A DNA stretch of 64,000 bases from Amphiura filiformis. Lineage: Eukaryota; Echinodermata; Ophiuroidea; Amphilepidida; Amphiuridae. Where the stretch lies: NCBI RefSeq assembly GCF_039555335.1, contig NC_092628.1:75270713-75334712 (forward strand). Reading direction: 5' to 3'. Position numbers and translations under genes: made by a program. The notes under the pieces were generated by a model. The model was not told where the DNA came from and searched no databases. It saw nothing but the letters and a program-made list of their open reading frames with translations. Positions within the stretch are counted from its first letter, which is position 1. Each line of letters begins with the position of its first letter. Shown piece by piece: positions 55,790 through 64,000 of the stretch.

Positions 55790-55995
55790 CACCACCGATA
55801 CACCTTACCTCCTAAACAGGCTAAAATTGTATTGAAATCAGTCTCTTTGAATAAAATAAACACACTATCTGTGGCCTTCCCTACATTTTGGTCATCAAAT
55901 ATTTTATGACCCAACTCCCCTTCCTCTTTTTCTTTCCAAAATTTTATGACCCCCCCAAGTATATTTGAAAACCCCCTGAAGAAAATGATAGCCCC
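55790..55995. repeat. Dispersed repeat with C-runs (copy 2)
   Basis: Matches 41391-41630 directly. Confidence 0.6.
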
Positions 55996-56039
55996 TTATG
56001 GGAAGCACTGTGCCCAAAATAGGATTTTTACATCCCTTC

Positions 56040-56442
56040 CTATCATCATATAATTTATTGTGATCATTTACAAATTTAAGAGGGAAAATTTGTTTTGAAT
56101 TTGATGTCCACTGTAATTTTCAAAGCCAATCTCTAGAAATAACATAACCTTGTTATTTGCATTGTTGTGTTGTTTCGTTGTTGTTGTTGTTGTTGTTTTT
56201 GTTGTTACTAATTGAGAGAAGCTGGCAGGCATGTAAATCATGGGTAACTTTGTATAAATTCTTATTGAAACAAGCAAGAAAGTTGTTTCATTGCAGGAGT
56301 GTCATTTTGAATATGGTATTGTAACTTGTTCAGTGTGCGATGGTCTACAAGTCATTTGTCTCCTCAAATGAATGCTTATAGTATCCTAGGATTAGAAAGT
56401 GAATTAATATTTGAATTATATCTTTGTTTTCTAATCACACAG
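56040..56442 (+). other. Intron / upstream region of zinc-finger gene B
   Basis: Inverted copy of 38526-39110. Contains a (GTT)n tract near 56176-56206. The acceptor AG is at 56441-56442. Confidence 0.5.
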
Positions 56443-58239
56443 ATCCCATACAGATGCCGTTCCCACACTATGGGTTTGAGGGCGCTGTCATGTAAGTTTT
56501 GTGAACTTCGGTTTCATTCTTTCAATCAACTCCGCAAACATGTGGACAAACATTGGATGAAATTTGCCACAACTCAAGCTAAGAAGAAGCTACATTTGCA
56601 TGGGTATTGCAAAAGTTGGTACCACCTTATACCGCGAATAACTATCATTGACTATTCATCGGTTAGTGAGAAGTCAAACTATGAGGAAAATGAGGATAGC
56701 TCAATCGAAGAAAGTAGAGCTACTGCTACATGTACTGATGATGACATCTCCGAGTATTTTGAATGCAAATTTTGTCCACAGAGCTTCACACAAAAGGAGT
56801 TTCTGACATACCATGTTACAACAACTCATAGCAAAAGTAATAAATCCCCAGAAATTATAAATTGCGAGGAATCATTCACACAGCAGTCTAGTCTCGATCG
56901 GCATATACTGTCACACACTAAAGAGAAGACATTCATTTGCGAGTTCTGTGATAAATCTTTTGCATATAGTACAAATCTAAAGAACCACATTATGACTCAT
57001 ACTAAAGTTAAGCCATTTCGATGTGATTATTGTGGGAGATGTTTCAGTCGTCGGAATAGTCTTGATCGCCATATCAGAATTCACACCAAAGAGAAACCCT
57101 TCAAATGCGAGCATTGTCTAAAATCTTTTGCTCATGTTACAACTCTTAAAACCCACATGATTACACACACAAAACTCAAACCTTTTGAATGCGAGTATTG
57201 TCATAAATTTTTTGCCAGAAATAATGATTTGAAAATTCACCGCAGAACTCACACGGAAGAGAAACCTTTCCCCTGTGAACAGTGTGGCAAATGTTTTGCA
57301 TCACATCGATATCTAGCGGCACATGTTAAAACACACTTCAAGGCAAAATTACATCAGTGTACAGTTTGTAAGAAACAACTTGCGGATGACACCCAGATTG
57401 CACAGCACATGAAGACTCACACTACTGGAACACTTTATCAATGCGAGTTTTGTCAAAAGATATTTTTAACTAAGCCAAAGTATAACAGGCATATAAAAAC
57501 TCATACAGATAACCAGCGATTTAAGTGTGACCATTGTCAGAAGGGATTCACACAGAAGGCAAGCCTTGTGGTGCATATGAGAATCCACACAAATGAAAAA
57601 CCTTTTAATTGCAAACTTTGTGACAGGTGTTTTACACAAAGAAGTCATCTTGAAGGCCATCTTAGAAGTCACTTGAAACAGTCTGGATCAGTCATCTACT
57701 CAGATTATGTGAATTCCAGTGCTAGCATAGTTCCTGATTTACCAAAAACAAAAGTGCAATCCCAGAGTTCATTGCAGATAGGCAGGACAAAAAACATTTC
57801 CAGGAGTACAAGTGTGGATTCTGATGATGAATTATCAACAATGGTTACAACTCAATCCCAGAATGCTTTGCAAGTAGTCCGTACAGCAAACATTTCCAGC
57901 CATGTTGGGATGAGTTCTGATGATAAATTACCAACAATGGGTAGAGGAGCAAAATCCCATCTTACCAGCACCAAGAACAAGCTGCCGAAGAAATCTGCAA
58001 GTCTAGCAACAATGGTGACTAAACTATCACAGAAAGCTTTGTACAGTATTTCCCACAAAAATCATTCAGTGATTAAAAAACGTGCGAGTAGAGCTTCAAC
58101 CAACCACATGTTTTCTGATCTGCCAACGATGGTGCCAATGAAACATTCTCATAGCAGATTTGAGACAGACATTGTAGAAACATTGCCTGTGTCAGCCCAG
58201 GACATAGTTGTGGTTGAACCAGTTGCACCAGACTGTTAA
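56443..58239 (+). CDS. C2H2 zinc-finger protein gene B (inverted paralogue of A)
   Basis: The exon begins after the same acceptor as gene A. Because of one extra T in 'gggttt', the A-type start (ATGCCGTTCCC) would hit a stop, so the usable start is ATG 56470 (MGLRALSCKFC), giving about 589 residues. It retains eleven intact fingers: numbers 1, 2 and 7-15 of gene A. An in-frame deletion of roughly 95 codons after SNKSP removes fingers 3-5 and the front of finger 6, leaving NCEESFTQQSSLDRH with a single cysteine. The C-terminal tail is longer than in A and ends VVEPVAPDC, with LPTMV-type repeats. Identity with A is high throughout. Expected to be a nuclear DNA-binding protein if expressed. Confidence 0.88.
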   Translation: MPYRCRSHTMGLRALSCKFCELRFHSFNQLRKHVDKHWMKFATTQAKKKLHLHGYCKSWYHLIPRITIIDYSSVSEKSNYEENEDSSIEESRATATCTDDDISEYFECKFCPQSFTQKEFLTYHVTTTHSKSNKSPEIINCEESFTQQSSLDRHILSHTKEKTFICEFCDKSFAYSTNLKNHIMTHTKVKPFRCDYCGRCFSRRNSLDRHIRIHTKEKPFKCEHCLKSFAHVTTLKTHMITHTKLKPFECEYCHKFFARNNDLKIHRRTHTEEKPFPCEQCGKCFASHRYLAAHVKTHFKAKLHQCTVCKKQLADDTQIAQHMKTHTTGTLYQCEFCQKIFLTKPKYNRHIKTHTDNQRFKCDHCQKGFTQKASLVVHMRIHTNEKPFNCKLCDRCFTQRSHLEGHLRSHLKQSGSVIYSDYVNSSASIVPDLPKTKVQSQSSLQIGRTKNISRSTSVDSDDELSTMVTTQSQNALQVVRTANISSHVGMSSDDKLPTMGRGAKSHLTSTKNKLPKKSASLATMVTKLSQKALYSISHKNHSVIKKRASRASTNHMFSDLPTMVPMKHSHSRFETDIVETLPVSAQDIVVVEPVAPDC

Positions 58240-58269
58240 AAATATGACTTTGGAATATAATGTAGACAT

Positions 58270-58760
58270 TATACTGTGACATGCTACCACAAAATGAGCA
58301 TAAAGTTGCAAGTTTGTAGTTTCAAGACATCCTGGCTCAGTGACGGAGTTAGTGTTCTTTGTTTGACAAGCACCTGTACGAGCCAGTAGTACCGTAAATT
58401 GGAAATTTTCGTACTACATTTATTTTTTGCGCTTTTCTTGTTCCAAACTGCTACCGCAAAAATAACAATGCGCGAATATACAATGTATATTGTATTCCTT
58501 TTGTGTATAGTTCAATGTAAGGAAACATGGAATCACAAATTTAAGGGAAACAGAAATTGGCAAAGCGCAAAAATTTAATCGCACAAAAATTTCCACTTTT
58601 ACAGTATGTCCGTTGACAATGGCCCATTGTGCCCCATTCACAAAGGACATACAGACATACTTCTGGCTTGAACAGGTGCGTGAGAAACAAAGAACACCAA
58701 CACAGTAGCCAGGGCATCTTGAAACTACCAACTTGTGACTTAATGCTCATTTCGTGGTAG
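58270..58760. repeat. Foldback in the 3' flank of gene B, interrupted
   Basis: Same foldback as 36155-36410 in inverted orientation. It is split by the MITE at 58390-58606. Confidence 0.75.
58390..58606. mobile_element. MITE with TACCGTAAA / TTTACAGTA-type ends
   Basis: TACCGTAAATTGGAAATTTT on the left pairs with AAAATTTCCACTTTTACAGTA on the right; inner GCGCAAAA/TTTTGCGC also pair. Present in the B arm and absent from the A arm, so it is younger than the zinc-finger duplication. Confidence 0.8.
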
Positions 58761-58789
58761 CAAATGTTTATTAGACTTTTTTGACTCTC

Positions 58790-59544
58790 TCCCCCCTAAC
58801 ACAAGGACTTCCATTTTATAGCATGTCATCAAACTTCTGGTTTGTTACCTAACATCGTGCAATTTAACAGTGTACAGTCAAGTATTCAGGTCTTGGCATA
58901 TTGTGAAATATGATATAACAAAATAATGAAACAATAAGAAACTATCATCTGTGTTTATGTGCTTGTTTATATGACTCATCATTAGGCTTGATCTTTTGTA
59001 AAAACAAAGATCAGTAACATATATCCCAAAGGAAATGCAGAAGGACAATTGTACAATATGATCCAAAATGTACATTGTACATCAAACACAAAACGTTTCA
59101 CAGAAAACATTTAAATGTCGGCTTATACAACACGTATATAAAGGGAATCGTTTTATTAACATTTAAAAACATTTTTGAAAAATTGCTGCAAAACATTATA
59201 TCATAATACTAGTAAAGCACTGACAAAATATTTTGCAAAAACGTTTGCCAAGAATTAATTTACAATAATTTTTAGAATTTTGTTGTAGGGTGCTTTCATA
59301 GTAAAATCTTTCATGAGTGTCAAAAATAAACTGACGTTTAATTATTATGAAAACGTTTTGATCAAATGTATGTTTTGAAATCATTTTCGCTGCAATATCC
59401 GAAGTATGCAATGAGTTTGACAGACTACCAAACCTGGATTTGTCTGTTAATTAATTTATATATATGCAATTCAATGCATGAATATATACCGAGACAACCC
59501 TAGATTCGGCAGTCTGTCATTTAAGTGGTCTTAACTGAAGAACT
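58790..59544. other. No recognised gene
   Basis: AT-rich sequence with short ORFs only. Confidence 0.4.
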
Positions 59545-59906
59545 TTAAAACCCATTACATCCACTTGAGCAATTTTGATAACATATCAAAAAAATTACTG
59601 ATATAAGGGGGTTTGCAACAAAAGCTAATATTGATTTTGAGATATTGGCGAAGAAAGTGTTAAAATTCTTTTGTTTTATATTGTTTTCAGGGATTGATAA
59701 ATGTAACTTCACAAAGAAAAGTCATATCTACATGGGGTTTTCAGTTTCTGAAAGCTCTAAATGTCCTCTTTGGAAACATGTAAAACACATTTTTGACCAG
59801 GGTCGACATGTGATTCATTCCCCTTGATCATGTCACATATCAGTACTTTTTTTGATGATTTCTTGATGTTTTCTCAAAATTGCTCAAGTGGATGTAAGGG
59901 GTTTTG
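59545..59906. repeat. Foldback enclosing a second TGTGACATGATCAAGG MITE
   Basis: 'tacatccacttgagcaattt' at about 59555 pairs with 'aaattgctcaagtggatgta' at about 59877. The inner segment 59622-59837 is the inverted copy of 18642-18964. Confidence 0.65.
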
Positions 59907-60020
59907 CAACAAAGTTTTTCAATTGCTGAAATCAGTGGAATTCCAAACTTTGATTACATGCCCTCAGGCTATTTTGGAATTAGATACCTTCAAAATAATT
60001 AATGGGAATAATTGAATGGT

Positions 60021-60087
60021 GGACCACAGATATTGGAACAGAACTAAACAAGTACGAACACAGATATTGTTCCAATATCTGTGGTCT
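60021..60087. repeat. Short hairpin
   Basis: CCACAGATATTGGAACA and TGTTCCAATATCTGTGG, about 18 bp each side of a 30-base loop. Confidence 0.6.
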
Positions 60088-60109
60088 GAATGGCCCCAGT
60101 GTATAATGC

Positions 60110-61000
60110 TATGGTAAATCTGCCAACATAAGGCATATCCAGACATTATAATCTACCTAATCCTAAATCCAATTGCACAAACCAATTGTATGCATACATT
60201 GGATGGTGTTCAATTACAATAGCTTTCAGAAGGTTCTGCATAATTACTCTTTCTTTAAATCTGGATGGGCGTGGATACTCAAGTCAAGCATGGAGACCAA
60301 AATATTGTACCTCCAGCATTTTACAGCAAAAGTCCAAAATAGAATGACAGATAATCAGCATCTTTAAAAAAATTGAATGTTACAAAGATTTGTATGTGTG
60401 ATCGGTGCAACATGCTGAACACACCCAAGCACACACTTCAAATCTCAAGATGGCCAGACTTGTGGCAAAATAATCCTGAAATACAGTAATTTCCCTCCAT
60501 ACACACAGACTTGGCAGGGTCCAGACTTATCTCTTTGGTCACATCATATTAGGAATATGGATTTTGAAATAGAGATAATAACCATTCCAAAACAGACTAA
60601 CTTGAAAATATTGAATCCACACAAAAAAAGAAAATACAGAGAAGTGGTACAACAACAGGTTTGTTTTCAGCTGCTGGTAATTTAATGATACATTACACAT
60701 GCATGATGTACATAGCCATACACAGTTCTGATTTCTGAGTTACATGAACATATTTTAATATTCAGTTTGTCAAAACTTCTCCATCTAAATTCATAACAGA
60801 TGAAAGAGAACACTTTTAATTTACAACTTGCATATCTTTTACATACTCCATACAGATATACACAAAGCTACTTTTTTACCCTACATGTAAAATCACAAAA
60901 ATAATTTATCTCATTAAAAAGCCAGATTCTGATGGGTACCCTTCTGGTTGTCAATGTATTAAGCTTACAGGCCATGTTAAAATTTATTCTCACAATAACT
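60110..61000. other. No recognised gene
   Basis: Only short ORFs without domains. Confidence 0.4.
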
Positions 61001-61266
61001 ATAAAGTTTTCAATTTATGTGGACAAATCCAAGTTCTACTCACTGTTTAGACAGTTTCGTCATCCAGGTCGGGTGACTTCTTCAGTAATGCGATGATCCG
61101 CCTACATGTATGATCCGCTGTTAAGAACTGTGCACCGAGGAATGAGAAATTTCGCAGGAGAGTAGGCGGATCATCGCATTACTGAAGAAGTCACCCGACC
61201 TGGATGACGAAACTGTCTAAACAGTGAGTAGAACTTGGATTTGTCCACATAAATTGAAAACTTTAT
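61001..61266. repeat. Perfect 105-bp inverted repeat with hammerhead-like core
   Basis: 61001-61105 is the exact reverse complement of 61162-61266; the loop is 56 bases. Both arms contain ACTGAAGAAGTCACCCGACC / TGGATGACGAAAC, a segment typical of Penelope-like terminal repeats. See the ncRNA entry for the core. Identity of the arms implies very recent formation or gene conversion. Confidence 0.9.
61182..61230 (+). ncRNA. Hammerhead-like core in the palindrome (also on the minus strand)
   Basis: CTGAAGA (61182-61188), then a GTCACC/GG(A)TGAC stem with one bulge, then GAAA (61209-61212) and a CTGT-CTAA-ACAG hairpin as stem III. The base expected to be the cleavage nucleotide reads G, which the hammerhead rule (not G) disfavours, so this copy may be inactive. 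The mirror copy lies in 61037-61085 on the minus strand. Confidence 0.35.
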
Positions 61267-61471
61267 GACTCTATACAATCCTGATGAATCTATTCCAAGG
61301 TCTCACAATAACTGTTTAAAAATGAAACATTGATATATAAAAATAATTTTCACACACATATCTACATAATTAGAATTTCCACTCTTATTTTAGCATAACC
61401 TCCAAAGCTTTTATGTTTGGACAATAAGTTTTTAACTAAAAAATTTAATCTCTTTCATCGTCTAGAATGTT

Positions 61472-61613
61472 AGGGATGAAATCAAAACTCAACCAGCGGT
61501 CAACCGCCAGTTCCAGGTGGTTCTGTCCGGTTGGAGCTGGTTTCTATTGTTCTAAACAATGAAACATGGTTCAACCGCCGGTCAACCGACATGCAAGCTT
61601 TGATTTCATCCCT
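61472..61613. mobile_element. MITE with AGGGATGAAATCAAA ends
   Basis: AGGGATGAAATCAAA and CTCAACCAGCGGTCAACCG on the left pair with GGTTCAACCGCCGG...TTTGATTTCATCCCT on the right. 142 bp. Confidence 0.75.
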
Positions 61614-61619
61614 TGTCAT

Positions 61620-62636
61620 CAGTGTTATTGATTGAAAACTGGTTTCCAAACGTTCTTGGCCCACCATCACCATGATCCTCATTCACTTAAGTTAAACACA
61701 TTTAAACAACCCTGATTTTTCCCCAAGAGATACAGGTGAATTTGACTAATGAGAACATATTCATCGATGTTTTGATACTGGTATAGGTAGCGAGCCAAAA
61801 ATGATGATAAGTAACATGGGCTTGGTAGACTGAACAAGTTTCTTTGAAAAATATAAATACTGTTCAAGGTGCATCTACTTCATGTCTATTATCTGCTTAC
61901 CCATACTAGAGAAGCAGGAATTCAACAATCTACAGAACTATGCTGGGTGATGTCAGATAGGCTTCCATGATACTATCATCAATTGAAAAGTGTCTCAAAA
62001 ATACATGATCAAATCCTTGTCAACTTGATAAATGAGGGAAAGAATATGCGATCATTACACATACAAACCTTATGTTGCATACTGTTTATATTTGTTGAGT
62101 ATTTACATAGCTATATAATCATGCAATTTTACTACAAGACCATTTATAACTTGTAGTCTTTAATATAATAGAATTGAGTTATATTATAATTTATATGATT
62201 GATACCACCAACAACATTTACAATAATAACCAGTGCTTCACATCAACCTTCTTGCTTGTCAGTGGTAGATAAAACAAAAAACAATGTTTGTCTCAGCTTC
62301 CTAACTGCATAGGTAGCCTTTTTCGACTAAAAAATAAGCATAGTGCTTGTTGTATGCAATGGTTAGAAAATTTTCATTACTTGAAAGATGGAATGTTCCA
62401 TTCAATGAGGTTGAAGAGTGAACTAAATTAATCATTTCATCTTTCATGGAATGAAAACATTCTTTCCATTGAATGAATGAAAACATTCATTATAGTGTAT
62501 TTGTTTCTTTAACACCTATTATGTATAACATCATTTAAAACTTGCCAGATACTGGGTACATGCATGCAGGCAGGCATTTAACTATAGGCCTGTATGAATA
62601 CACAAAATAACATACATATTACAAATATCTGTGGCT
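61620..62636. other. No recognised gene
   Basis: AT-rich; a cluster of 'gaatgaaaacattc'-type short inverted repeats at 62380-62490. Confidence 0.4.
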
Positions 62637-63440
62637 TTAAGGGATCTAAAATGAGCGTTTATTATGCTTTCGACAGTATTTTTGTGGGACATGAGAGCAC
62701 CTCAGACCTATCGAATTGCATTCTGAATACTGAAGCATGTCTTTCTGATATCAAATAATTTTCATTTTTTGAAAATCACAATATAATACAAATTTTATGA
62801 CAAATTATAAAAATTTGATATTTTTCAATTTTGATATATAACAGTCCTCAAGTAAATTATATAAATCTAATGATATATTCTTAAAGTGTATGTAGCAGGA
62901 AGGAAAAGCCGACGGTCAATTGAAAATTTTGACATTTCATATTGAAGATATGGATTTTTTTCCCAAAAAGGGCTGGGGTATGAACGTTTGGACAGTATTT
63001 ATTTTGGGACATTAGAGCACATCAGACATGTCGAATTGCATTCTGAATACGAAGAATGTCATTCTGATATCAAATAATTTTGAATTTTTGAAATTCGCAA
63101 TTTAATACACATTTTATGGCAAATCATTAAAAATTGATATTTTTGATATTTAACAGTACTTGAAGTAAACTTTATAAATCTGATGATTTATACTTAAAGT
63201 GTATGTAGGTGGGTTGAAAAGCTGACGATCAATTGAAAATTTTGACCTTTCAGTATTGAAGATATGGATTTTTTTCCCAAAACACCAAAAAAATTAGGTC
63301 TTTTTGGGAAAAAATCCATATCTTCAATATGAAAGGTCAAAATTTTCAATTGACCGTCGGCTTTTCCTCCCTGCTACATACAATTTAAGAATATATCATT
63401 AGATTTATATAATTTACTTCGAGGCCTGTTATATATCAAT
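62637..63440. mobile_element. Composite of two TTAAGGG-type foldback copies
   Basis: 62637-62970 is the right arm (in reverse) of the element at 9530-10162, starting TTAAGGGATCTAAAATGAGC. At 62971 the sequence switches abruptly to a left-arm start (GGGCTGGGGTATGAACG) and continues through the centre and part of the right arm to about 63440, where it is cut by the RT fragment. Confidence 0.75.
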
Positions 63441-63844
63441 TCAATTCAAACGTTCATTTTCATTAGAAAATTATGTTACATTATTAAAACGTAGGCATAG
63501 ATCTACTTTTTGTAAACTAAGAATTAGTTGTCATAAACTAAGGATTGAAATGGATAGATGTTTCACCTAAATTGCCTCCAGAACGGAGAATTTGTAAATA
63601 TTGTAATCTCAATGAAATTGAGGACGAATTTCATTTCATTATGAAATGTTCCTTATATAACGATATCCGTAATAGATTTATGACGTTAATAGATGATATT
63701 TTTGTTACAAACAATTCAACTGAAAATGATAAGTTTCTTCTTATCTTGGGTGCCAATGATTTTGACACCACCAATGCAGTTGCCAATTTCATTTATACTG
63801 CATTTGAAAAACGGGATTTAAATAATAGGCCTATGCCTAGTTAA
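63440..63844 (+). pseudogene. C-terminal zinc-knuckle fragment of a retroelement RT protein
   Basis: A first frame (63445-63555) reads YVTLLKRRHRSTFCKLRISC then HKLRIEMDR. The second (63545-63844) reads LPPERRICKYCNLNEIEDEF, then HFIMKCSLYNDIRNRF, and ends at a stop at 63844. 'ER-C--C----IEDE-HF---C--Y---R' is the zinc-knuckle seen at the C-terminus of several non-LTR or related RT proteins. Frame change and lack of RT motifs make it a remnant. Confidence 0.6.
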
Positions 63845-63953
63845 TTTATATTATATTCTTTATATGAAATAGATGCATTTGTAGGATTGTAGAAATTAAA
63901 CTTGGTTAAATTTTATGATTGCCAAATCCATAACATACTCACTAATTTTAGAC

Positions 63954-63983
63954 TTTCGCCATCTCGGCTGATGGCTTCTTCAG
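63954..63983 (-). ncRNA. Hammerhead-like core at window end
   Basis: On the minus strand: CTGAAGA (63983-63977), stem GCCATC/GATGGC (63975-63970, 63963-63958) with a six-base loop, then GAAA (63957-63954). Stem II is perfect. Stem I would lie partly outside the window. Confidence 0.4.
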
Positions 63984-64000
63984 AAATGACCATTGGGATC

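Noticed and set aside
55342..55914. 190-codon minus ORF
   Set aside because: Crosses the G/C-run MITE and the C-run dispersed repeat; its proline/lysine pattern reflects 'cttgcccccc' units.
1..64000. tRNA or rRNA genes
   Set aside because: I scanned by eye for A/B-box and cloverleaf patterns and conserved rRNA segments and saw none convincing; a tRNAscan-SE/Rfam run would be needed to exclude them.

Overview
The window looks like nuclear DNA from an animal, probably a marine invertebrate. The genes are intron-containing C2H2 zinc-finger genes, intergenic DNA is AT-rich, and the space between genes is packed with degraded transposons (CR1/L2-type retroelements, Penelope-like remnants, a Crypton-like recombinase, mariner-type and many foldback elements). 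An echinoderm or other ambulacrarian fits best from the general look of the repeats. That is an impression; no sequence here proves the taxon. Nothing suggests bacterial or plasmid DNA.

Only three loci look like host genes. A C2H2 zinc-finger gene lies on the minus strand at 25207-27536 and is split by an apparent one-base frameshift near 26311. Two closely related 11-15-finger genes lie at 36625-38525 (minus) and 56443-58239 (plus). They form the arms of a large inverted duplication about 18 kb apart. Each copy has a different lesion (C-terminal frameshift in the left copy; internal deletion and N-terminal one-base shift in the right copy).

Left region (1-15 kb): a tandem array of about nine 387-bp units carries a decayed RecQ-type helicase C-terminal domain on the minus strand. 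It is followed by duplicated BEN-domain-like exon relics, an L2/CR1 tail, a Crypton-like (DUF3504) recombinase pseudogene, a 1.66-kb TIR element with a nested foldback, and fragments of a Tudor-knot-like ORF, a gag ORF, a repetitive-family ORF and a Penelope-like GIY-YIG end with a hammerhead-like motif.

Middle (15-36 kb): minisatellites, several MITE families, a mariner-type deletion derivative, zinc-finger gene 1, a 2.4-kb TIR element with an internally repeated TTACCTACGAATAC motif, and a tandem ~1.02-kb repeat rich in nuclear-receptor-like half sites.

Right (36-64 kb): the inverted zinc-finger pair encloses nested DNA elements, a 3.4-kb long-TIR element, and a 5'-truncated CR1/Jockey-type retroelement whose reverse transcriptase is interrupted by a TTAA-flanked MITE. 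Beyond the right copy are more foldbacks, a perfect 105-bp palindrome with a hammerhead-like core, and an RT-associated zinc-knuckle fragment. The genes do not form a pathway; the window is best read as a zinc-finger cluster fragment in a transposon graveyard.
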